A stretch of 64,000 bases of DNA from Clostridium sp. K13 (GTDB lineage: Bacteria; Bacillota; Clostridia; Clostridiales; Clostridiaceae), in the NCBI RefSeq assembly GCF_019734195.1, contig NZ_JAASHM010000007.1:1-64000 (forward strand), given 5' to 3'. Within the stretch, counting starts at the first letter, position 1, and each line of letters starts with the position of its first letter. Made by a program: the position numbers and the translations under genes. The notes beneath the pieces are model-generated. The model did not search any database, was not told where the DNA came from, and saw nothing but the letters and a program-made list of their open reading frames with translations. This document shows, one piece after another, positions 54,660 through 62,530 of the stretch.

Positions 54660-55971
54660 CTTTATAATTTCTCCTTATCTTTATTAGATATATAAAATAG
54701 GCTGCTAATCCTTTTAATATACTTGAAATAGCTATGCTCCACCATACCCCATTAATTCCAAGACTCTTCATAAGTATTAAAGCCATTGGAATTCTTAAAA
54801 GAGTAAAAACAACACTAATTATAGCTGGTATTTTTGGCATTCCTAAACCGGTAAATAATCCATTTGATACCATTTCTATTGTACTAAAGCTCTGAGAAAA
54901 TGCAACTGCTTGTAAATAACCACCAGCTATTAAAATGGTATTTTCCTCTCTAATAAACAGTTTTATAATTGGCTCTTTAAAGACAATAAAAATTATAGAC
55001 ATAATTATTGAATAAATAATTCCTAATAATAATGCAGTATAATATCCTTGCTTTATTCTTTTAAATTTATTAGCACCAAAATTTTGACCTGTAAAACTTG
55101 ATATTGCTCCATTTAATCCACCAATAACCATATAGGTTATTGATTCAATTTGTAAACCTATTTTTTGTGCTGCAATTGAATTTGTCCCAAATATAGCAAT
55201 TATCTTAGCTAAAATTATATTAACTATTGTAAATAGTATTCTTTGAAATGCCATAGGAAAACCTAGTCTTACAATGTCTAGTATTTTTTCTTTATCAACT
55301 CCTATGCTCTTATCATAATGTAATATTCCATTTGATTTTATTTTATATAATACAAACATTACTATATTTGATATTAATGTTGCTACTGCTGCACCTAAAA
55401 CCCCTAACTTAAATACATAAATAAATACTGGATCTAAAATTATATTCATTATCATTCCTATAGCATTTATCTTAAAGGAATCTCCATTATTTCCAAAACT
55501 ACTAAATATTCTTGTATATAGAGAATTGAAAAATGCAAAAAATAAAATAGGTGCATTTATAGCTAAGTAATAATATGAATTTCTTTCTACAAACTCATTA
55601 TTAAGACTTAAAAATGAAATAAAACTTCTTCCTAAAACTATTAAAGTTAACGCATATATTATTGCTATAATAAAATTTATTGCTATTCCTGAATTAATAT
55701 ATTGCTTTACTTCCTTATTATCCTTTCGTCCAATAGCATGTGAAACCTTTATTCCTGTTCCTATAACAACTAATGAATTAATGGAATATCCTAATCCAAT
55801 AAAAAAACTTGATGATCCTATACTTGCTACAGAATCACTTCCTAATCCACCTACCCATAGCATATCTATTAAGTTATAAGTAAATTGCAATAATGAACTT
55901 CCCATAATAGGTAGTGCTAAAGCTGTAAGTACATTAATAACTTTTCCTTGTGTTAAGTCATTTTTTTTCAT
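54649..55971 (-). CDS. MATE-family efflux transporter
   Basis: 440 residues with 12 hydrophobic helices in two similar halves. It begins KNDLTQGKVINVLTALALPI, and helix 2 carries QFTYNLIDMLWVGGLGSDSV, the usual MATE signature; the second half repeats it as RLGFPMAFQRILFTIVN. It should export organic cations or conjugates by Na+ or H+ antiport. It is translationally coupled to gshAB (11-base overlap), which suggests a thiol-linked cargo, an inference only. Confidence 0.93.
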   Translation of the reverse strand: MKKNDLTQGKVINVLTALALPIMGSSLLQFTYNLIDMLWVGGLGSDSVASIGSSSFFIGLGYSINSLVVIGTGIKVSHAIGRKDNKEVKQYINSGIAINFIIAIIYALTLIVLGRSFISFLSLNNEFVERNSYYYLAINAPILFFAFFNSLYTRIFSSFGNNGDSFKINAIGMIMNIILDPVFIYVFKLGVLGAAVATLISNIVMFVLYKIKSNGILHYDKSIGVDKEKILDIVRLGFPMAFQRILFTIVNIILAKIIAIFGTNSIAAQKIGLQIESITYMVIGGLNGAISSFTGQNFGANKFKRIKQGYYTALLLGIIYSIIMSIIFIVFKEPIIKLFIREENTILIAGGYLQAVAFSQSFSTIEMVSNGLFTGLGMPKIPAIISVVFTLLRIPMALILMKSLGINGVWWSIAISSILKGLAAYFIYLIKIRRNYKDVK

Positions 55972-56149
55972 ATATTCTCCTTAAAATTATTTTTAGTTAT
56001 TTAATAATAAATAATACTTACCATTTAATCATTAAATATAGATACTTATCTATGTTTAATATAGTTTTTTATTTTTCACTTGTCAACATTCATAGTACTT
56101 TCAAATAAATAATTTTAGTAACTTACTTTAATTTTTATATTAAAAAGCA

Positions 56150-56192
56150 AAAATGATCTCATAACAGGTAAATTTATTATGAGACCATTTTT
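56150..56192 (-). terminator. Terminator of the ArsR-type gene
   Basis: AAATGATCTCATAA pairs with TTATGAGACCATTT (one mismatch), with an A-rich flank on the plus strand giving a minus-strand T-tract. Confidence 0.75.
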
Positions 56193-56198
56193 ATTAAT

Positions 56199-56519
56199 TT
56201 AACAATCACAGTCACTGCTTTTTTCTATTATTAACTCTTTATTACTTAACATTAGCTCATTTAAAAATCTTATTAGCTCATTTGCATTATCTTTATTTAA
56301 GCTATAATAGTTCCAAGTTCCTTCTTTTCTAGAATCAACTAATCCACACTCCATTAGTACCTTCATATGATGAGATAATGTTGGTTGAGTAAATTTAAAG
56401 TGTTCTAATAATCTACAAGCACATCTCTCACCACAAGATAATATATGAATAATTTGTAATCTATTAGAATCGCTTAATGCTTTAAATATTTTTGCATTAT
56501 TATCATATTTATTATCCAT
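56199..56519 (-). CDS. ArsR/SmtB-family metal-sensing repressor
   Basis: 106 residues. A winged helix with IFKALSDSNRLQIIHILS, then C-G-E-R-C-A-C in helix 3, the type-1 thiol metal site seen in ArsR-like sensors. The recognition helix is QPTLSHHMKVLMECGLVDSR, followed by the wing KEGTWNYYSLN. An extra C-terminal CDC could add ligands. It probably represses a metal or metalloid resistance operon, but no ars, cad or efflux partner is adjacent; MATE ends the neighbouring transcription unit. Start after GGAGGAGTT. Confidence 0.9.
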   Translation of the reverse strand: MDNKYDNNAKIFKALSDSNRLQIIHILSCGERCACRLLEHFKFTQPTLSHHMKVLMECGLVDSRKEGTWNYYSLNKDNANELIRFLNELMLSNKELIIEKSSDCDC

Positions 56520-56548
56520 AACTCCTCCATTAAAATTACTTTAATATA

Positions 56549-57265
56549 TTATTCCCTAAATTCTTTTCTTAAATTGCTAATTATTATTTTTCTAATATCT
56601 TCAGCTAGAGTCTTTTCTTCATCTCTTGTTAACCCTTCAGTCTCTATAGGCTTACAAAAGGTAACATTAACTGTTGATGGCTTAAATTTATTATTTTCCT
56701 CAAATGAAGTAAATGCAGCATCTATTGTTACAGGTACTATTGGCACCTTAGCTTTAATTGCTAGTTTTAAACTTCCCTTTTTAAAAGGAAGTGTTTTTCC
56801 ATCTAAACTTCTAGTTCCCTCTGGGAATATCATCATTGAATAGCCATCTTTTAAATTTTTTACTCCTTCATTAATTACTCTAACAGCATCCCTTGGATTT
56901 TGCCTATCTAAAGGTATGCATTTTCCTCTTGATAACCAATAACTTAATATTGGAACCTTTAAAACCTCTTTTTTAGCTACAAATCCAACAAGCCTATCAG
57001 CTGAATAGAATATAGTTGGTATATCTAATATACTTGTATGATTTCCTATAAAAACACATGGGCCTTCTGGTATATTTTCTTTTCCGTTAATTTTAATATC
57101 CATACCTATTATATTTATTGTAAACTTTGCCCATAAGTACATGCATTGTCTAACATACTCAGTTGCTTTCTCTATACCTTCCTTTTTCTTAATATGCTCA
57201 TATTTAAATCCCTTTAATCTAGCATAAACCATATAAAAAAGGTATCTTATTCCTTTTATAATCAT
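56549..57265 (-). CDS. plsC: 1-acyl-sn-glycerol-3-phosphate acyltransferase
   Basis: 238 residues from the ATG at 57265 (GAGGGGGAAGTAT upstream). H76-TSIL-D81 is the HX4D catalytic motif in IGNHTSILDIP. FPEGTRSLDG follows as the substrate-phosphate motif, and VPIVPVTI as block IV. One N-terminal hydrophobic stretch. It acylates lysophosphatidic acid to phosphatidic acid at the inner membrane face. Confidence 0.93.
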   Translation of the reverse strand: MIIKGIRYLFYMVYARLKGFKYEHIKKKEGIEKATEYVRQCMYLWAKFTINIIGMDIKINGKENIPEGPCVFIGNHTSILDIPTIFYSADRLVGFVAKKEVLKVPILSYWLSRGKCIPLDRQNPRDAVRVINEGVKNLKDGYSMMIFPEGTRSLDGKTLPFKKGSLKLAIKAKVPIVPVTIDAAFTSFEENNKFKPSTVNVTFCKPIETEGLTRDEEKTLAEDIRKIIISNLRKEFRE

Positions 57266-57340
57266 ATACTTCCCCCTCTTCATTTGATTAAATTTATTAT
57301 ATCATTATTTTGCTGTCAATAACAAACTATTGGTATAACA

Positions 57341-57368
57341 AAAAGAGTTGTTATAAAAACAACTCTTC
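57341..57368 (-). terminator. Terminator of the GH3 gene
   Basis: AAGAGTTGTT pairs with AACAACTCTT; on the minus strand TTTTTG follows the stem. Confidence 0.8.
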
Positions 57369-57401
57369 TTATATACTTTTATACTCTAGATATTTTAAAA
57401 A

Positions 57402-59528
57402 TTATAAAGATATTTCATATTCTAGTGGAGCCTTTTTTAATAATTCTATGCTTCTAGTATCTGGTTGAGATACTCCAACAAACAGCTTAAACTTTTTGCT
57501 ATCAACTACTCTATTCCCTTCATAATCAACAACTTCAAATGCTCTTTTATTTAAACTCATTTTAATAGTTTTTGTTTCTCCACACTTTAAAGATACACGT
57601 TTAAAGTTAGCTAAACTATAGTTTTTCACAGCATACTTTGACTCTAAATCTTTGATATAACATTGAACTACTTCTTCAATATCATAATTCCCTGTATTTT
57701 TAATATCAATCTCTATATTAATATTATATTTATCTTGATTATTTTTTACTTTTAAACTACTTAGTTCTACATTTGAATATGTTAATCCATACCCAAAAGA
57801 ATATAAACTTTCATCCTTCATATATCTATAAGTTCTATTTTCCATTGAGTAATCTTCAAAATCTGGTAAATTTTTAGTATCCTTATAAAATGTAACTGGA
57901 AGCTTTCCACTTGGTGATACTTTTCCAAATAATATTTCTGATACTGCTTGCCCTCCATGACTTCCTGGATACCAAGCATTTAAAATTGCTGCACATCTAT
58001 CATCTACATTATTAAAAGTTAATGCACTTCCTGTCCCTAAAACTACAATAACTGGTGTTCCTGTAGCAATTATACTTTCTAGTAATTCTTGTTGCTTTCC
58101 AGGTAAATTTAAATCACTCTTATCTCCAGCAGCTTCACTATTCCCAGTATCACCTTGTTCCCCCTCAATAGTTGAATCTAACCCTAAACACATTATTGCT
58201 ACATCAGCTTTTTTAGCTACAGAAATAGCTTCTGATAATCTATCATTAGGTAATGATAATCCACCAACCTTTTCCTTATATAAATGGCATCCTTCAGAGT
58301 AATAAACCCTAATATCTTCACCTACTTCAGCATGTATACCTTCTAAGATAGTAGTGTACTTTGATGCTGTACCATGATAATTACCATTGAGCATTATTTT
58401 ACTATCTGCATTAGGCCCAATAACTGCAATAGATTTAAGTTTTGATTTATCTAAAGGTAATATACCATTATTCTTTAATAAAACCATAGATTTTCTTGCA
58501 GCTTCTAATGATAATTGATTATTTTCTTTTGAATCATTTGACTCATAAGGTATTTCATCATATTCACAATCATCATCAAACATACCAAGCCTTATTCTAG
58601 TTGCCATTAATCTCTCAGCTGCTATAGTTATATCCTCTTCAGTTACTAACCCTTCTTTATAAGCTAACATCATTTGTAAATAAACATTACCACAGTTTAA
58701 ATCACATCCATTTTTTATTGCAAGTGCTGCTGATTGCGTTGCAGTACTAGTTACTTTATGATTCATATGAAAATCTACAATTGCCCAACAATCTGAAACA
58801 ACATGTCCTTTAAAACCCCATTTTCCTCTTAAAATATCAACTAATAATGTTTTACTTCCACAGCAAGGCTCTCCATTAGTTCTATTATATGCTCCCATTA
58901 CAGACTCTACATCTGCTTCCTTTATGCATGCTTCAAATGCTGGTAAATATGTTTCATATAAATCTTTATTATTAGTAACAGCATTAAATTCATGCCTTAC
59001 ACCTTCTGGCCCACTATGCACTGCAAAATGCTTTGCGCATGCAGCAGTTTTTAGATATTTACCATCGCCCTGTAACCCTTTAACAAAAGCAACTCCTAAT
59101 CTTGATGTTAAATATGGATCCTCCCCATATGTTTCTTGACCTCTTCCCCATCTTGGATCTCTAAATATATTTACATTTGGCGACCAAAGAGTTATTCCTT
59201 TATAAATATCTCTATCATCATTTTTTGAAAACTCATTATACTTTGCACGAGCTTCAGTTGAAACGACATCTGCAACCTTTTCTAAGAACTCATCATCAAA
59301 TATTGCTGCAAGTCCAATTGCCTGTGGAAAAACAGTTGCTGTGCCAGCTCTTGCAACTCCATGTAACCCCTCATTCCACCAATTATATCTAGGAATATTT
59401 AACCTTTCATTAGCTGGTGCATTATATGTTAATTGTTCTGCTTTTTCTAATAATGTCATTTTTCCAACTATTTCTTTTGCTCTTTCCAAAGCCTCTTCAT
59501 GTGTAATTTTCACTTTTCTATTTATCAT
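57402..59528 (-). CDS. GH3 glycosidase (beta-glucosidase/beta-xylosidase type)
   Basis: 708 residues from the ATG at 59528, preceded by AAGGAGAATAAGT. No signal peptide, so cytoplasmic. GH3 N-terminal barrel with NWWNEGLHGVARAG, SPNVNIFRDPRWGRGQETYG, CAKHFAVHSGPE and nucleophile D246 in HVVSDCWAI. The GH3 C-terminal domain includes ARKSMVLLKNNGILPL and AIMCLGLDSTIEGEQGD, then a fibronectin-III-like end. The NWWNE...HGVAR and DCWAI motifs are those of the beta-xylosidase/arabinosidase branch rather than BglX. It may hydrolyse an imported oligosaccharide for the isomerase/transketolase genes upstream in the same direction. Confidence 0.9.
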   Translation of the reverse strand: MINRKVKITHEEALERAKEIVGKMTLLEKAEQLTYNAPANERLNIPRYNWWNEGLHGVARAGTATVFPQAIGLAAIFDDEFLEKVADVVSTEARAKYNEFSKNDDRDIYKGITLWSPNVNIFRDPRWGRGQETYGEDPYLTSRLGVAFVKGLQGDGKYLKTAACAKHFAVHSGPEGVRHEFNAVTNNKDLYETYLPAFEACIKEADVESVMGAYNRTNGEPCCGSKTLLVDILRGKWGFKGHVVSDCWAIVDFHMNHKVTSTATQSAALAIKNGCDLNCGNVYLQMMLAYKEGLVTEEDITIAAERLMATRIRLGMFDDDCEYDEIPYESNDSKENNQLSLEAARKSMVLLKNNGILPLDKSKLKSIAVIGPNADSKIMLNGNYHGTASKYTTILEGIHAEVGEDIRVYYSEGCHLYKEKVGGLSLPNDRLSEAISVAKKADVAIMCLGLDSTIEGEQGDTGNSEAAGDKSDLNLPGKQQELLESIIATGTPVIVVLGTGSALTFNNVDDRCAAILNAWYPGSHGGQAVSEILFGKVSPSGKLPVTFYKDTKNLPDFEDYSMENRTYRYMKDESLYSFGYGLTYSNVELSSLKVKNNQDKYNINIEIDIKNTGNYDIEEVVQCYIKDLESKYAVKNYSLANFKRVSLKCGETKTIKMSLNKRAFEVVDYEGNRVVDSKKFKLFVGVSQPDTRSIELLKKAPLEYEISL

Positions 59529-59583
59529 ACTTATTCTCCTTACCTTTATCAAATATACCTTAATTATTTATTTATATAAAATA

Positions 59584-60043
59584 TTAACGATTTATTAATC
59601 CATCATTTTTACTTTTCATAATATTTGTTACATCTATTTCAGATGCTATATTAAAATCACCTTTAATAGTATGTTTTATAGCTGATGCTGCAACCGCAAA
59701 CTCTAAAGAATTTTCTAAACAATACTTTCTCAATATTCCATGCAAAAATCCCGCTGCAAAAGAATCACCACTTCCAACCCTATCTATAATATGAATATTA
59801 TACTTATTACTTCTATAAAATTTATCTTTATTACAAACTATAGCAGAATATATATTATCTGAAGCACCATTACATTCCCTTTTACTAGTAATTAAATATT
59901 TGAATTTATATTTATTTAATACTCTTCTCATGTTCTCTTCACTAATACATATGTCATAACTACCATTAATAAAATCACTTTTTCCATCTGAATAGCCTAA
60001 AACCTTTGCTGCATCCCTTGCATTTCCGATATAATAGAGTTTT
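59584..60043 (-). pseudogene. PfkB-family sugar kinase remnant (KdgK-like)
   Basis: Readable codons start near YYIGNARDAAKVLGYSDGKS and run without interruption to IDRVGSGDSFAAGFLHGI, the PfkB C-terminal ATP/catalytic motif with its GxGD, then to the normal C-terminal end. The N-terminal half (about 170 residues, the sugar-binding part) is missing; the sequence upstream is only 30 bases from the isomerase stop. The GNARDAAKVLGY segment resembles 2-keto-3-deoxygluconate kinases. Decayed third gene of the sugar cluster. Confidence 0.85.
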
Positions 60044-60075
60044 CTATTATATAGGTTGTTTCTAATTATAAAATA

Positions 60076-61563
60076 TTATTTAAATGGATTTTCAGTCTTA
60101 TAAAGCATTCCTTTTGGTTGGTTAAACCCAACTTCTTTAACTCCTAAATAGTTAAATACATTTGTTATAGCTTTTCCAAAGTGTCCAAATGCAACTGCTC
60201 CATGGTGTGGATATCTTCCTTCTATTAATACATGTCTATAGAATCTTCCCATTTCTGGAATAGCAAATATACCAATTGATCCAAATGATCTTGTTGCGAC
60301 TGGTAATACTTCACCTTCTGCAACATATGCAGTTAATTCAGCATCTGCATTACTTTGTAATCTAAAGAATGTGATTTCACCTGGAGCGATATCTCCTTCT
60401 AAAGTACCTCTAGTTATATTTGGTTCTTGATTTGGCTCTAAAGCTCTAGCCATAATCATTTGATTCTTCATATTTTTAAATGATAACTTACATGCTGGAG
60501 TATTTCCACAATGGAATCCCATAAATGTATCTTTTAGTGTATAATTGAATTTATCTTTTATTTCTTCTTCATACATATCTCTTGGTACGCTATTGTTAAT
60601 ATCTAATAATGTAACAGCATCTTTACTTACACAAGTTCCAATATATTCACTTAATGCTCCGTAAATATCAACTTCACATGATACTGGAATTCCTCTTGAT
60701 ACTAATCTACTATTTACATAGCATGGTACAAATCCAAATTGAGTTTGGAATGATGGCCAGCACTTGTTAGCGAATACAACATATTCTCTAGATCCTTTAT
60801 GAGCTTCCATCCAGTCTAATAATGTTAATTCATATTGAGCTAATTTAGGTAAGATACCTGGCATTTTATTACCTTCTCCAAGTTCTTTTTCCATATCAGC
60901 TATAACTTCAGGAATTCTTGGATCATTTGCATGTTCATTAAATGCTGCAAATAAATCTAATTCTGAGTTTTCTTCTATTTCAACACCTAAGTTATATAAT
61001 TGTTTAATTGGTGCATTACATGCTAAGAAGTCTTGTGGTCTTGGTCCAAAAGATATAACCTTTAAGTTTTGTAACCCTAAAAGTGTAGTAGCAACCGGTT
61101 CAAATTCCTTAATCATTTCTGCAACTTCTTCATAAGTTCCTACTGGATATTCTGGAATATATGCTTTAATGTTTCTTAACGCTAAGTTATAACTAGCATT
61201 AAGCATTCCACAGTAAGCATCTCCTCTTCCTCCAACTAAGTTGTTTCCTGTTTCTTCAGCTGCAGCTACAAACATAACTGGTCCACCAAATTCTTTAGCA
61301 AGTAAAGTTTCTGCTGTTTCTGGTCCAAAGTTTCCAAGATAAACTACTAAAGCATTTACTCCTGCTTCTTTAACTTGAGCTAAAGCTTGTCTCATATGAA
61401 CTTCACTTTCAACAGTTGTTGGACATTCATATATATCTCCATAAGTTTCTTTATAAGCTTTTACTACAGCTTGTCTACGTCCTGTAGATAACTCCATTGG
61501 GAAACAGTCTCTACTAACTGCAACAATTCCTAATTTTACGTCTGGTATATTTTTGAAATTCAT
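60076..61563 (-). CDS. L-fucose/L-arabinose isomerase family protein
   Basis: 495 residues from the ATG at 61563, after GAGGAGAATTATT. It matches the FucI/AraA superfamily: LGIVAVSRDCFP start, VVYLGNFGPET, VISFGPRPQDF, a central FANKCWPSFQTQFGFVPCYV, ADIE-like SCEVDIYGALSEY (metal/acid residues), FMGFHCGNTPAC and a C-terminal RYPHHGAVAFGHFG with candidate His ligands. It is an aldose-ketose isomerase of a deoxy- or pentose sugar. Standard FucI and AraA motifs are only partly matched, so the substrate is open. Follows DUF4867 by 101 bases. Confidence 0.85.
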   Translation of the reverse strand: MNFKNIPDVKLGIVAVSRDCFPMELSTGRRQAVVKAYKETYGDIYECPTTVESEVHMRQALAQVKEAGVNALVVYLGNFGPETAETLLAKEFGGPVMFVAAAEETGNNLVGGRGDAYCGMLNASYNLALRNIKAYIPEYPVGTYEEVAEMIKEFEPVATTLLGLQNLKVISFGPRPQDFLACNAPIKQLYNLGVEIEENSELDLFAAFNEHANDPRIPEVIADMEKELGEGNKMPGILPKLAQYELTLLDWMEAHKGSREYVVFANKCWPSFQTQFGFVPCYVNSRLVSRGIPVSCEVDIYGALSEYIGTCVSKDAVTLLDINNSVPRDMYEEEIKDKFNYTLKDTFMGFHCGNTPACKLSFKNMKNQMIMARALEPNQEPNITRGTLEGDIAPGEITFFRLQSNADAELTAYVAEGEVLPVATRSFGSIGIFAIPEMGRFYRHVLIEGRYPHHGAVAFGHFGKAITNVFNYLGVKEVGFNQPKGMLYKTENPFK

Positions 61564-61664
61564 AATAATTCTCCTCAACTTTCCTTTTATTTTTTCTAAT
61601 AATTTATTTTTAATTTTTATTACTTAACTTTTTACTTATATCAAAAGCATATTAATTTCTTAAT

Positions 61665-62288
61665 TTACTTTATTGAAATATTTTCACCCTTAAGACCAAT
61701 AAATGCTCCTTGTTCTTCAAGATCTGTTTCTGGATGTCCTATAAGCCATTTATTTTTTGCAAATAATAATGCATCTTCACCTTGTTTTTCTATATTTACT
61801 TCCAATGCTGTATTAGTATTTTTATGTAGTATTACTACACATTTAAATCCATTATTATTAGCATTGCATGGTGCATAATGTAATGTAGTTCCATAAACTT
61901 CTATTGCTGTTCCTGCTGGTACAAAAATAGCCTCAATTTTTGAAGTATCATAAGAGTAATCGTCTTCAATATCTTGTTCCAAACCTAATAATAAAATTAA
62001 ATCAGTAACAGCTATATTAATTTCACTAGTTCTATGATACTCAACTGCATTTAGCATATAATTATTGCCATTGCAATAACCTATTTGAATATCAAGGCCT
62101 CCAAATTCTCTATTTTTAAATTCTTTAGCCACATCTAAATTTTCTAATTCTTTTATAGAAGGTTCATATATTACCCCTTCTGGTAATGGTGTTGCTTCCA
62201 TTTTATTTAAAAGCTCTTTAACATCATAATTCTTAAGTACTCTACCATACTTTTTAAACTCTATATCATTGACATTTTTTATAACCAC
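61665..62288 (-). CDS. DUF4867 family protein
   Basis: 207 residues. Start is GTG (62288) after AAGGAGATGAATTGA. Cupin-like all-beta character: FGGLDIQIGYCNGNNYMLNA, EYHRTSEINIAVTDLILLLG, IFVPAGTAIEVYGTTLHYAP and the end segment WLIGHPE. The family is encoded beside sugar isomerases and aldolases in Firmicutes, and a sugar-epimerase or lyase role has been supposed but not shown. Here it lies between transketolase and the isomerase. Confidence 0.85.
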   Translation of the reverse strand: MVIKNVNDIEFKKYGRVLKNYDVKELLNKMEATPLPEGVIYEPSIKELENLDVAKEFKNREFGGLDIQIGYCNGNNYMLNAVEYHRTSEINIAVTDLILLLGLEQDIEDDYSYDTSKIEAIFVPAGTAIEVYGTTLHYAPCNANNNGFKCVVILHKNTNTALEVNIEKQGEDALLFAKNKWLIGHPETDLEEQGAFIGLKGENISIK

Positions 62289-62530
62289 TCAATTCATCTC
62301 CTTAATATATAAGTACAAGCTCCTTTATCTTTCTAAAATTAAACAGCAATTAATTTTAATGCTAAGTGTAAATTGAATTTAACAACTTTAGTGTGTTCGT
62401 AAAGAAGAAAATTTTAATAAGAAATACCATGTCCAATTAAAATCCTTATGTGTTCTCTTTGGTTTCTAAATCAAATATTTAGAATTTCATGACAAGAAGC
62501 TTGTATTTAATAAATTAATAGCTATATTAA

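Noticed and set aside
62289..62530. Possible gene or RNA between transketolase and DUF4867
   Set aside because: 242 AT-rich bases with many stops in all frames and no clear hairpin or conserved RNA motif that I can name.
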